Assembly: GCA_964017065.1 (NCBI GenBank)
Contig: OZ024784.1
Coordinates: forward strand, 7,173,152 to 7,237,151
DNA: 64,000 bases
Source: Haliclona indistincta
Taxonomy: Eukaryota; Porifera; Demospongiae; Haplosclerida; Chalinidae
Reading direction: 5' to 3'
Each line of letters begins with the position of its first letter. Positions within the stretch are counted from its first letter, which is position 1. Below, one piece after another: positions 12,214 through 35,403 of this stretch. The translations under genes and the position numbers were made by a program. The notes under the pieces are model-generated. The model was not told the DNA's origin, searched no databases, and saw only the letters and a list, made by a program, of their open reading frames with translations.

Positions 12214-15200
12214 ATGGAGGTGATATACGAGGTGAGAAATCATACGCATTTCCGATTTCACACTTGTTGAGTTAGGTTTACATAGTGATTCCATTCTTGG
12301 ACTCAGGGGGTGACAGTCTTGGCGTTGGTTATAGATACACAAAACACTTTAGTATTGTAGTGGCTAAAAGACATGCATTGTGAGCTATGGTATAATGATA
12401 ATTAATTGCTGTCATCCAGATAACCAAGCTGTCTGTTCAGCATGCAGACCTGTCTGGTGTTATTATCAGTAGCTCTTATCACAGTTATATATAATTATAA
12501 TAGTGGGTTATTTTAGTCTCTGACCCTCTCTGTAGTTTTTTTGACCTAATTTGCGAAAAGGGTTATCTTGGTGTCAGAAATAGAAGCACAGTGACTTAGA
12601 AATTTTTATACAGCAAGCAGAATAATCAATAGAAACTTTCATTTATGTTTGACTGAGTAGCAGTTATCTATTTTGATTACAGGCGTGCGCTCAAATATTT
12701 CTGTCACCAAAATACCCCTTTTCACAAATTATGTCTCAATGTAAGCGTATGATCGTTGTTTTTTATATCATCAGCCTTTCTGATCATCTTGTTTATAGAA
12801 GAAAGATAACATGATTATCTAAGTACAGTAATAAATGCATCTTGTGCTGATGTAGTGCCTCCTGTGATGTATTAGTGACCTCGCTGTGTTGTTGCTATGA
12901 GTTCTCTTTGCTTGTTCTGCTCTCATAGTGGATAACTGTTGCTTGTCAGTAGTTATGTCATGTCTGTGTGTGTGTTGTGACCACATCCACACATACTCCA
13001 CAGTATGGAGACCTTCTTGCAGTTGTATCATCTCTGTATTTAATAAGCTTTGTTGTGTAAATATCTCCTTTTGTGTGTACATTATAATGTTGTCACAGGC
13101 AGCTTAATTATTAGGTCATTTCCCTCTCAGGGTGTACTGGAGATCGGTAAAAACCCAAATAGCAAATCAAGTCGAGACTGGAAGCCTCGTCTCTTTGTTC
13201 TCAAGCACTACCTTACCTCAGGAAGATCCACTCTTGAGTACTACAAGAACACCCGAAAAAGATGGCAGAAACAGCCAACCAAGGGAATTCTTTCACTCTG
13301 GCCGAGATTTGAGATATCGCTGGCTCACCTGTGTAATTACAAGTACACACTGGCTCTGACCACCACGGAAGCAGGCACTGTGTACCTTGCTGCTAATAGT
13401 GCTCCAGGAATGAACAAGTGGTTCTACTACATACAGACACAGCACGTCATGGAGTCTGCTGCTGGTAAGAGTGCTCCTCACTTATTGTTATCAGCAATGT
13501 TTTGGCATGCAATGATTTGGCTGAAGCTGAAAGTGTGTACATGTTCAATTCACAAAGCTGGCTTATTGGTTTAGTTTCCCATTGTCCATGAATGTACTCA
13601 TCAATAGAGGGAGTTTTAATTGGTTCAATACTTTCATGTGAGAATTTGTGGTCATTACCTCAAAAGAGATGTGTATCATTACTCGGCATTTAGAGTTTGT
13701 CGTAAGACACGTGTGCTGCTCTCTGTTTGCTCATTCATTGTTGATAAAGTTGTCCATTGAATGCTATACCATGATTTTTTAATAGCTTCAACTTCAATAA
13801 GAATGTTTTAGTAACATCTGAGTGGATTCAGCCTACATGTATTTTAGTTTGTGCACACTGCATGCACTGATTATGTGTTGTCTTTTCTTCTCCAGACTGG
13901 TATGTATTTCATGTTCAAGCTCAGGACTCAGACTGCATGAATGTTATCGGTGTCTATGGTGACTGCCTGCTTGCTCTCACTCCTAACTTTGAAATCCTTT
14001 GCGCACAGGCTGGAACGAAACAGCTCTTAGCAAGATGGCCATTTGACTGTCTAAAGTCATACTCCCATGGTAGTGGTCTCTTCTCTTTCATTGCTGGTAG
14101 ACATTCTCCACATGGTCCTGGAGAATATGGCTTCATAACAGGTCAGGACAAGACTATCCATCGCATGGTAGAGAAGCTCATTGATAGAGCAAAAAGAGGC
14201 TCTGTGTCCAGTGGGTCAAGTAGTACGTTCTCTCATATTGACCAGCGGGCTCCTTTGCCAACACCAGGCCAACAACCGCTAGATCAAAACTCTCCTCCGG
14301 TGTCCACCAGCAGCAGCAGTGGCTCTGAAGCTGATGAATCAGCTACTGAACCTCAGAGAAAAAGAGCAGAGCAGAATGTCTACATCAAGAGCTCTCCTGT
14401 GCCCGGTGAAGAGGACCTCCCGCCTCAGCTTCCTAGCAAACCACCACCTAGACTGCCTCCAAAGGGAACAGCTGCAGTTCCTGAACCTTCCTTGGTTTGG
14501 CTCGCTGATCGATATAGACAGGGTGCCATTGGTGGATTGACCAGCCCTGAGGAATCTCCTTCTTCTGAGACCCCTCCAGGTGGTGATCATGTGTACTCTC
14601 ATACCATTCATCGATATCCTGGAGCAACATCACCAGTGCCCTCTGGTGACGATCCTAGCATATACAACTCTTTGGTGCGGGAGAGTAACACTGGTACCTT
14701 ACCAGCTAGGCCTAGTAGAGTCCCTTCTCGAGGAAAAGGAGATTATGAACTAGCCTATCCTGCTATTAAAGAATCTCAATCAGTTTTGTACAATACAGCT
14801 TACACTGAAGATGGCAAAAGAGCATCCTCTCAGTCACCAAACCCTGATACACCAAGTGAAGCAGTCGATTTGCCAACTCCTACTATACCTGGCGATGGTA
14901 ATGGAATGACAACCAATCCACTGTATGGTTCACAATTTAACCTTCTTGATGAGATTATAACACATCCGCTGGCCAGTCCTGCCACGACAGAACTACCCAA
15001 CATATCTGAGGGCATTGCTGCCATGCGCTCTACTGATACCGCTGTTGAGGGCGCAGCTCGAAAGCCAAACGATCTGAACCCAGTTTATGTAGAAAGTGTT
15101 CTTCAAACTGATCCAGCGCCGTTACCAACTCTTGAACCAGTGTCAGCTTCTAATGGAGCCGCTGCTCTTTCCACAGAGAAGGATGTTAAGGGTTATACTA

Positions 15201-15319
15201 AAGTGAACAAGACATCTCCTCCGGCTTCTCCAAGGGAGGGACAAAGTACAAAACTTACACTGGAGAGTAATGAACAACCACCACCATTGCCTGAACGGCA
15301 TTATGACCCTGAGCAATAG
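12214..15319 (+). CDS. DOK-like docking protein (PH + IRS-type PTB), 3 exons
   Basis: An adaptor that would bind membrane lipid and phosphotyrosine near receptor kinases. Exons 12214-12231, 13131-13464 and 13896-15319 join in phase to 591 residues. All junctions are GT-AG, and the joined start MEVIYEGVLEIG matches how DOK PH domains begin. The PH domain covers about residues 5-115 (WKPRLFVLKHY, YKYTLAL, NKWFYYIQ). The PTB domain covers about 120-230 (DWYVFHVQ, NVIGVYGDCLLALT, WPFDCLKSYSHG, PGEYGFITG). The tail of about 350 residues has proline-rich SH3-ligand-like stretches (PSKPPPRLPPKG, PPPLPERHYDPEQ) and scattered tyrosines such as HVYSHT, SIYNSL, LAYPAI, NPLYGS and NPVYVE. The last exon ends 134 bp from the convergent SLC9C stop. 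Assignment to DOK rather than another PH-PTB family rests on order and start; orthology is untested. Confidence 0.85.
12547..12731. mobile_element. MITE-like element with long terminal inverted repeats
   Basis: Within DOK intron 1, 12547-12582 (taatttgcgaaaaggg...) and 12696-12731 are inverted copies of each other over about 36 bp with only about five differences. Weaker matching extends a few bases outward. The spacer between is about 113 bp and has no coding capacity. This is the form of a non-autonomous DNA transposon. Target-site duplications could not be fixed. Confidence 0.65.
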
Positions 15320-15453
15320 CAGACCCACTTCTTTTACCATTATTATTACTTTAAAATTAAATGTTCATATTCATCACATTAATTTTATTATGTCTTTTGC
15401 TAGTCTACGTTAACAATAATAATTATTATGGTGATTATTATAACTAGTTGCAT

Positions 15454-22908
<7,455 letters not shown>

Positions 22909-23110
22909 TGCTAGTCTACTGCAATCTGTCCGGAGTCATTGGATACGAGTCATACGTCAACGCGGTGGTACTGGTGCGGCAAAATTACACGCCCATGTAG
23001 TCCGAATCCGATTGCTATAAAACAAGTGCAGTGAAGCGAAACTAACCATCGAAAGCAAACCACTGGCGAACTTTGAGAACAACATCGCTAGAAGATAATA
23101 ATAGCAAAAG
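22909..23110. promoter_or_regulatory. Divergent promoter region, SLC9C / TGF-beta-like
   Basis: 202 bp separate the two opposite-facing start codons. No clear TATA element is visible. The interval contains both 5' UTRs, and shared regulation is inferred from spacing only. Confidence 0.5.
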
Positions 23111-24408
23111 ATGGCTCCCAATCTTACCTTGTTTGGCCTTTTGGCTTTTGGGCTACTCTCACTCGCAGCAGCAAAGGCACTGGAATTTCGCTCTGGCGAC
23201 AATTTTCACCCTTCTATCGAGAACCATCATCACCTCGTGAGAAGGAAAGTAGGGCGCATCACAACACCAGGACCGCTAGAGTACATGAAGCAACTTCGTG
23301 AATCAATGGAAAATCGCTATGGCGAACCAAAGGACGTATGGTGTCTCCTTGACCGAGGTAAGCGTTTGCAGCCTGCAGGGCATACACCACGTGGTCGTTT
23401 TTGTTTGTTTGTATCAGCACCTGTTATCGCAGTTGACTCACTGTTGTCTTCTTTTAATCTGCAGATACTGTCAATGATGTCTACAGAAACAAACCAAGAG
23501 CCGAAAGATGCTCTCGTTCGCAGAAATTTGTGTTCAGCCTGTCTTCCTTCGTGACTGCGTATGGTGACAAAAAGCTCGCCATATCCTCTATTCTCAGGTT
23601 CTACCTGCAAATAAAGTCGGACCTGCGACCTACCAATGGCAGCTCTGTAGCAGTCAACGCCACGGTTTCTGCTACCTTGGTTGGAAACAGCTCGTTCACA
23701 TGCAACGAAACTGTCGTACTACACGAGCGGACTCTGAATGTGTCCAACAGCACTCAGAATCATTATGAAGAGTGGAACATTACCAAAGTGCTTTGTGACT
23801 GCTGGAACATCTCTCGTGGCGATGACTTGCTAGAAGTGCAGATCACTTTCACACTGCCAGAGTGCAATAATTCCAGCAGTTTACGAGTACCTGTACAGGT
23901 TGTCGATCCAGCCGTTGTGCCTCTGACCCAGACGAACAGACGAGCCAAGTACTCGCAAGTTCAGCCAATGCTAGTAGTATATGTTGAACACGAAACAAGC
24001 AAATCATCATCAATGGTAGAAGAACCCTCAAAGCCTGCAAGATCAAGACGATCAACTGTTACTACATCTGCCTCAACTTGTCGACTGGCTAACTTCACCA
24101 TTAACTTTGCTGACTTGGGCCTCCATCAGGTATTGATACCATTCAGCTACAATGCTCGTCATTGTGTTGGCTCTTGCGATTCTCATGTTATTGACCAATC
24201 TGGAAACAGCACCAACCATGCTCGCCTATTTGCCTCGGCTACTGCAAGGTATGCACGAGAACCAAAAATGTTTAAATCTCCACCGAAACAGCCGTGCTGC
24301 GTACCAGTGGAGTATGATCATATTCATCTAATAGAAATACATCCAGACAAGTCATTCAGCTACAAGAAGTACCTCAATATGAGCGTGACTAAATGTGGCT
24401 GTAGGTAG
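23111..24408 (+). CDS. TGF-beta superfamily ligand (divergent), 2 exons
   Basis: A secreted dimeric growth factor precursor. Exons 23111-23357 and 23465-24408 join at a GT-AG intron in phase to 396 residues. The start has a signal peptide (LTLFGLLAFGLLSLAAAKA). The propeptide contains FVFSLSSFVTAYG and many N-glycosylation sequons (NSS, NVS, NCS-like). A furin-type site RSRR sits about 118 residues from the end. The mature part keeps the seven-cysteine knot pattern: CRLANF, CVGSC, PCCVP and the terminal KCGCR. The usual tryptophans near the start of the mature domain are replaced (FADLGLHQVLIPFSYNARHC), so it is a diverged member and I do not assign a subfamily. It shares its promoter interval with SLC9C and ends 285 bp from the convergent STKLD1-like gene. 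Confidence 0.88.
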
Positions 24409-24693
24409 TAGCTAGATTACTAACTACTGTATTATACACTGCTGTTGATTAGGCTGTAATTACAAAACCTCATTATCAATTCCTTTTGTAACTTCTTTCA
24501 ATTATTTCTTTCTTGTATACTTATCTAAAATTTTATTTATTAATAAAGTACCAATCACTTAAAATCAATTTTTGTTTCAACTATTCTACTTATCTCTATG
24601 GTATCAGCTTGTAAACACTGGCATTACATTGTTTCACTAATAATTTTGGATTCAATAGCATGTAGTAGTAATCTTGTTAACCTATGAGTCATC

Positions 24694-27600
24694 TTAGTTT
24701 ATGAATAAGTCGGCAATAGAGGAGAGCATCTGTTGGGTTTCCTGGTGGTAGGAAGAGAACACAGCAATAGCAGCATTTATCAGGTCGGACTGACCTCTGA
24801 ACAGCTCTGCAGGTCTCTGATGAATTCTGTCAATCCACGAGTTTGAAGCTCTTCTATAATGTCATCTGTAGTAGATGAAAAGTCAAAGAAGACTGCATGA
24901 AATGGAAAGCCTCACCGTGCATTAGTAGTTGTTGCAGAAGGTATAATGCATGAGGAATGACTTCATTATTTGAACTATGCATCCTGTATAGACAATAACT
25001 CCTGGAACTATAGCTAACTTGATGGTACTCACTTCATAGCAGCTAGCAGTCCAACTAACCCATCCTCGTCTCCTACACTGCCAAACACAGCATATGCACA
25101 CTCTCCTGGGTAGGAAAGAGACAGCTAGTGAGCCACATATACTGCCCATTCTGGCTGTGTTGTCACAACGATGAATGCCTATTGTAAAACTAATCTACAA
25201 CACTTAACCTGTGCACAAGAGGAGGAGGAGCGACCAGTTGGACCAGTTGTATAAACAAACACAGTACTAGTGGTCATACAGGTTAGGGACTCTCCTACCT
25301 TGATACTCAGCTAGGTTAGCCAGAGTTGCACAGGAGAACTTGACAATGGTTGGCTCCTGGAAGAGATCATACACCAGGTGACTAAATGAGTTAGCTAATC
25401 CCTCCCCTCATTGCCCTATGTGCTAACCTCTGTAAACTTCCTCAGCAGTAAATACAGCAACTTAGTAGCATTCTCCTCTATCAGTAGAACTACAGCTCTG
25501 TCTGCAGGAACAACAGTCACACCACCATACAACTTAACTTATTAACAGGTATTTTTGTTTGATAATCAAACGTTGTCATCCAAGTAACGATATAAAGAGA
25601 GTACTGGTACGTACAAATGCAATAAGACCAAGTGATCATTGTGGTGCATTGTGTATTGTTACACAACATGTCATCATCATGATGGAGAACCGCATTGCTT
25701 TGTTACAGGTAAGCAGAAATTGTTACAGCACCACAATGGCTGCTATATTGAATAACTGAGCAAATCAAAGAATAGGCACTAATGTAATGTGAACCAGACC
25801 ACAACAATACTACGCATTGGTTCAAATCTCGATTAACAGGAATGTGGCTACAATACTAACAGCACATGTTGACCATAGTAGTAACATGTACAATATGATT
25901 TACGATTTGACTAGAAGACATGCAATTTCATAATCCTCAAATAACCTTGAGTTTACATACCACACTATATGATGGTTATCACATACTCATTACCATTATA
26001 ATGCAATTTTGTCAATCAGTAGCACTAATACAGGAACACGCTACTTGTTACACATTACTGACAACAAACACATTTTTCTAGTGCTAACAACATCCGGTCA
26101 TGACAATTGCTGCTCACCAGATAGTGACAAAGACCACAGAGCTGAGCAGCTTGCATCCATTAGTGTTTTGTTGTTCATATGGTCTCGTATCGCTCTACAC
26201 ACTACCTGTACAGCACCTTCTTCTACCAGCAGGTCAACATCACTAGCTACAGTGGAAAAATGATACACAAATGTAGCACAAGAGCTTACCAGATGAGGCA
26301 ATGGTGATACAGTGGTTGGTGATTAGATCAGTGTGGTCTGGGTATAGTCTAAGTGACTTCATCATCTGCTGGATCATAGTTGGTTCCAGGGTCTTAGTGG
26401 TCAAACCTAGGTTTATGGTACATGGTTAATACAGCATAATTTATAGGTGAATAGAAAATGTATTTGTAGCAGCATCAAGAGTGCAGAGGGTGCGGTCGTG
26501 TCAATGAGGTATTTCCTGAGACTCCCCCATGCTTCTGCCACTCACTGTACTCAACAACCCACTCTCCTTCCTCTAGCTAGCAGCAATCATCATTATGCAT
26601 TTCAATGAATAAGCTGTGCTGTGTGACATCACAAGTTAGACTCAAGATAAAAGACTATACTCATGACTCCCTGAGCTTATAGAATGTCTACTGAAACTGT
26701 GAAACATTAAACCTCAATGACCCTTGAACCTCGAGCTTCAGTACACAAGATAGATACAGTATCTTTATTGTTTAGTGTCATCACGAGTCCATAATCGACT
26801 GCGGACTCTTGGTGTCATAGTATATGACCACTAGCATTGATAGCCACATGAGCTAATGCGTTACGTAATACATGAAAAACAAAGCCCACTAATAAACATT
26901 CACTGAAATGGATAGCATCTCCACACCCGCATAATTCACATGTAAACTTCTCTCCCTCATTTCAAACAAATTACGCTTATCAAAGAGTCTGCCTCCCTAA
27001 TTGTAACACAGTCTACTATAATTATACTACTTTGTGAAGTCAAGTGCCTAGTAATTATGAGCTATGATTATAATTAACAATAATAAAATTATTATGAAGT
27101 TATAAAGAATGTTCACAACATGCATACACAACATAAAGAAATAAAAAAATTAGATCATTGCCACGTCAGTGTGTGAGTTACCAAATATGAGTGAGCGTAA
27201 CTGTGTGACGCATACTCTAGATATGAAATTGTTCGATTTTAAGTCCATTTGTTGGTGTACAAACAACAAGAGAATGTAGTGTGTCACATTCCAGATGCTG
27301 GTTTGTGCACGCTCTAATGGTATTATATATCAGAATGTTGATACAATACTCCTGGAAACAGCAAATAGAGAATGAAATGATGAATGCAGAGCTACATCTG
27401 AGCGCTCTTCAAGTCATGTACATTGGGATTTGTAATACAAAGAACGCTAATGACATTAACTTATTAATTATTATTATTATACTAGTTAATGTCACACAAT
27501 TCACACTAGGTTCATGCACATTCCACCTAAACAAGGCATTAGTCACCAGCAGTTGGCACACTGATTGGCAGGTGAGCATTAAAATCTCTTCATTCTAGGG

Positions 27601-30600
27601 GTATAAAATACCTAATACGGGAATACCATAATGACTAACGACTAAAAAGAGAAAGAAATCCTATCAACCCAATTCCAGCCCAATCATAACATTATAGTCG
27701 CTCTACGATCATCAAAGCAAAGTCTGGGCACAAAACAGCCCAAACTACAGTAAAAATTTAGCTTTGTTGATTATCAGAATCCCAACAAGCAGCTAGGCTA
27801 CATTACAACAACTACAATTAGCATACAAGGTCAAATTATGGGTCTGGTGTCTGGTATAAGGGTGGAGCTCCTTGTACCCAATGATTACCTACCTTGTGTT
27901 GCTGATAGAACCATGAGCAGACTAGAAGCTGTGAGCTGGGTATCATAGTGTGAACTGTGATTCTAGAACAGATATTGTTGAGTGGAGCATACTATTACTA
28001 TAATATGCATACCTTCATTGCTGAGCAGGTGAGGTTGATAATATTGGTGGTGAGTAATTCTAGTTCAACTGAAGAAAAGACCAGATCAAGTTCCTATGCT
28101 GCTAGTCAGTGCTCAATGCAAACATTCCATACAGGTTACATGTATGCGGTGTGGTAGTGGTTACTGACCAGATGCCATGCATAGCTATACACGCAGCAGC
28201 AGCAGTATCAGTATCAGTATTATTTTGTCGGTAAACATTATATAATATGTCTCATAGTGAGTATTCAATGTCAAAAAGTTGATATGTTTTTCTCTAAACC
28301 CAACACCAAGTTAGCAATAGGTTGTTCACATACAATGAGCGAGGGATGAAACGTAGGAAGGTATGGGGAATCGGAACTAAAACAACCTACTAAAATGAAT
28401 CAGCGTAATGTTATCAATAACCTTTGCCATCAAAGACCACTTGATAGAGAAGATGCAGGGCCAGGGACTGGAGCTCAGGGTTGGTTGAGTGAGTGGTCAT
28501 TGCTAGCTCCACTTCATGAAGCATTGCTGGGCTGAGAACGGGCCCTGTGCCGGTAAAGCTTATGATAATGATGAGGTTAGACAACAAACCATGGTGGTGG
28601 ATGTACGTGTGAGTGAATTGATGGCGGTGGTGTCTGGGTGTTATGTGATGGTTGATGATGCCAAGTACACCCAGGGTTCAGTTGTGATAGTGATAATCAC
28701 GAACCTTCTGTAGCCATTAGCTCCTGCAGCTTCTTCAAACACTTCAACTATGGAACAGGAAGGTCAGTAAGGGCAATGAGTTGAGAGGGCTAAGTAGACA
28801 AACAGCCACAATACCACAACAAGAGTAGCCATGGAGTGTATAAACATGCACTAGCCCTAAGCAATGGGCAGTACAATACCCCATAAGCCCAGGTGAATTC
28901 AAAGATAAAGCCGCCATATAAAGCATCCTTCTAACTGTCTAAGGTAATGAATGGTACATTGGTCTAATGGTATACTGGTGATGGATCATACCTGTGCTTC
29001 AACAGAGCCACCAGCTCGCTTCATGTGTACTGTAACACAACTAACACTAGTCAGTCATGGTACAGTATTACTCACCAATAATTTCATCTTGAGGATCCTT
29101 AGCAGCTGTATTTATAGAGAGAGATCAGAGAAGTCATTACATAAGTAACAGGCAATCCTCACCTGTTAGGTGTTGTAACAGAGGGGAGTCATACACTGCT
29201 AGACAATCTAGTATGAATGAATTCTCTAGTAGGTCCCTGAGAGTAGTATCATCATGACACACACACACACACTAATAACATACATTGCTGTTGGTCGCTG
29301 ATGATGATTTATTCTTAACAGCAGTCGAAGAAAAGAGGCAAGTTCTTGAGAATAACACTGGACGAGAGAACATCATGCATCGTGTATTAATACACATTCT
29401 TACCATAGACACTTTCTCTATAATACCATCAAGTGTATCGGTCGACACTTTCACTAGGTATAAGTTGCTCTTAAATTCTGGCTCCTGACGACAATACACA
29501 ATAGAATTGTTGTGTTAAATGAGGCATACCGTCATGAAGCTGCATGTAGTCATGTCCAGTAGTATACATCCTAATGACCACACGTCTGATTGCTGATCGT
29601 AACTTTACAAGATATTAACGTCATATGCAGCAATAGGTATGAGGTTACCTTTTAGAAGAAGAGTTCTTCTGTAGCTCTGGGGCGAGCCAACATTGCCGTC
29701 CTAGTGAACAGATAAGAGTTCATTAGCTGTTGCTACAAGTATTGTACCTAGTGCAGATCTTGTTAGTACCTGTGCCTCGCTGATAGCACTGGCTATACCA
29801 AAGTCACCTGATCATGAATAAAAATTATGAAAATTATTATTATGGTTATGTTAAATAAAAATCCCCTCCCAGAACACAGCAAGAACAATGACTCTAAATA
29901 AACATGATTATAATATGGAGTCTGCATTGAATGGCATTCACAGCCCTCAGGCAACCTGACTATCAGTGATTGTTATTACCATAATTTATAGTGGGAACTT
30001 TTTGTGAGCTTCATTATTATTGACGAATCAATCAAAATATTTACTTAGCGAGTTTTAGCGAGTTTTAGATTTGATGATCTGCTCATTGGGATGTAGACTG
30101 TATTGCATTTCAATACTGATGCAAAGTTTAAAATGCCAGTTAAATTCCCTTTGAAGTACAGTATGTACCAGACTCATTTGTGCACACTAGCGTAATATAA
30201 TAGACCTGCTCACCGAGTGACACTGACAAATCATCATTGAGAAATGCATTGCACGATTTAAGATTTCTGAGAGAGACAGTAATGCAACAGCAGTAGCAGA
30301 TGCGTGTACCTGTGTGTCATCTGTTTATCATGAACATATGCAAGAGCTTCCACTAGTTGCCCCATCCACATCCTGATGATCTGAATAAACACACTCACTC
30401 ACACACACACACCAAGACATAAACAATCTCACCTTTTCATCTACAGCTCGTTGCAGAGATCTTTGATCACTTAGGTAGTGTTCCAGGTCGCCTATACACA
30501 AGTCCATAATGTACCACTCATACAATCATTACCTTGTGGATAATATTCCATTACAATGCACATATACACCGCAAAATCAATCTGTGAAAAGAGGAAATGG

Positions 30601-31042
30601 TACCATTAGAATCCACTCAAGGACATACCTCATCCCAGGCCACAAAAAACTCGTGATACCTGCACACATGTGAGTGCTGGAGAGACTCCAAGCACAGTGC
30701 CTATAAAACACGATTAATCACATGATGAACTACACATGTCGATGAGTACCTCCTTGAACACTTTATTTGCACTGGTTTCATTGCAGCACTCAATCTGTGA
30801 TAATAATTATTATAACAGACTGAATATTATATTTATTAGTTTTGCCTTTTTCAGGACGTATTGCTTGTCGTTTCTCTTGTCCTCCACCTTAAACACAGAG
30901 CCCAGTGCACCATGGCCTAGTGGTGAAAGCAGCTGCGTGGGTGGAGGATTATTATGCCAGAAATAATAATAGGCAAGAAGAAAATTAGAAATCAGAGAAG
31001 GAGCAGCGGTAGAAGAACAACATTCACCCTGTAGTTTTCCAT
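24694..31042 (-). CDS. STKLD1: STKLD1-like pseudokinase with ARM-like repeats, multi-exon
   Basis: The first exon gives MENYR, joined to LLSPLGHGALGSVFK. It has a glycine loop (GHGALG), a VLKK lysine and EYYPQGDLEHYL. The catalytic loop reads THRNLKSCN (exons near 30220-30360), so the HRD aspartate is asparagine. LGDFG (near 29800), LAPELQ and SDVWSLGCILLDMTTCSF follow. Downstream exons encode helical ARM-type repeats, e.g. TNPELQSLALHLLYQVV (28440-28510) and VEEGAVQVVCRAI with ALWSLSLSG (26100-26230). The last exon ends SSIADLFIN with TAA at 24694. This kinase-plus-ARM order, and HRN in place of HRD, fits STKLD1 (SgK071), a family of unknown function whose members are predicted inactive. The exact exon set in the ARM part is only partly resolved; at least fifteen small exons are present. 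Confidence 0.8.
26409..27892 (-). other. Long intron of the STKLD1-like gene
   Basis: At 1,484 bp this is by far the longest intron seen in the gene. It lies between donor CACAAG|gtaggt (exon end 27893) and an acceptor before exon 26291-26408, and the exons join in phase (SATQ-G-LTTKTL). Content is AT-rich without a recognised gene or clear transposon ends. A + strand frame at 27281-27598 looks non-coding. Confidence 0.6.
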
Positions 31043-31216
31043 ATAGAGCAGTTAGTAATCAAACACGCACTAGTATTCCAGCAATCCAGTCGTGTGTGAG
31101 TATTATGGCCTCAGGGCGGCTACTCGTTACTATAGAAACGTGACCCTGCCTCTTTAACCGCCAAATTCACGTGTATTTTGGCCTCTGGGCAGATGCCTCT
31201 GAGACATGCTATTATG

Positions 31217-31738
31217 TTACGAAATAGTGCATAAACGTGATCTAGTTTCATGTACTTGTGAACGTGGTTGTCTGTGTGATTTGATGATATTAACTGTTTG
31301 TGGTTCTTCTCTATCATCCTCCCTCCATGCAATCCTAACTGGTTCCAGCAAACTATGATTTCTTGCTTCTGCATGTTCTGTGGTAGGTACTGAGACAATT
31401 TGCTCTTGAGTTTCTTCTAACTGAAGACCATTTTCCTCAACTTTTTTTCTTCCATACTTTCTTTTCCCTCTTTTCCTTTTACTCCTGTCAGTCACTGCTT
31501 GCTCTAACTCTGTTCTCTCAACCAAGAGTGGGACCTGTTCCATCCAATATTTCTCTCTCAAGACAGCATCAGGAATGTATTGTATCAACATGGCTTGTAT
31601 CCAGGGCACGTAGCTACTATATAGATATTTCTCTCGCTTAACTTCTAGGTAGATGCGTATTGCAGGGTCTTCGTACCGTTTATTGATGTACTCGCTCTCT
31701 TCAGCGGTCAGTTTTCTTCGACGACGAAACGCAAACAT
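31217..31738 (-). CDS. Unidentified small basic protein
   Basis: Single-exon open frame of about 173 residues, here started at the second ATG (MFAFRRRRKLTAEESEY); an ATG two codons upstream is equally possible. The first 80 residues look folded, with aromatic helices (YLEVKREKYLYSSYVPWIQ, YIPDAVLREKYW). The middle is strongly basic (DRSKRKRGKRKYGRKK) and the tail is polar. I do not recognise the family. The Arg-rich first residues could be a nuclear or mitochondrial signal, but that is inference. It faces ABCF1 head-to-head with under 150 bp between start codons and ends about 175 bp upstream of the STKLD1-like start on the same strand. Confidence 0.55.
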   Translation of the reverse strand: MFAFRRRRKLTAEESEYINKRYEDPAIRIYLEVKREKYLYSSYVPWIQAMLIQYIPDAVLREKYWMEQVPLLVERTELEQAVTDRSKRKRGKRKYGRKKVEENGLQLEETQEQIVSVPTTEHAEARNHSLLEPVRIAWREDDREEPQTVNIIKSHRQPRSQVHETRSRLCTIS

Positions 31739-31883
31739 CTGCACTGTACTAGTTTACTGTGTCTGTTTACGAATAGTCATAGTAACAAATGTCTCCGCCC
31801 ATTTTATTTTAACTCTTTATCACCTGACCACGAGGTTGTGCAATCCTAACTTGTACTACCGAGTGTACTACGGGAAAGAAAGG
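31739..31883. promoter_or_regulatory. Divergent promoter region, unknown gene / ABCF1
   Basis: About 145 bp between opposite start codons, so both transcripts must start within or near it. No clear core element was recognised. Confidence 0.5.
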
Positions 31884-35249
<3,366 letters not shown>

Positions 35250-35403
35250 TGTTTATCACGTCATTGCTTTGAACATTATTTATTTTTACTCTTAATATAA
35301 ACAGTAATAATGATGGTGTGAAATAAAAATTGAGCTATTGTAGTATAAATAATAATACTGTAGTGATGTATATAGGCCTGGTATAATAATATTGTGCGTG
35401 TGT

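Noticed and set aside
25800..25870. tRNA B-box-like ggttcaaatctcg near 25826
   Set aside because: No A-box, no cloverleaf pairing and no anticodon arm could be built around it.
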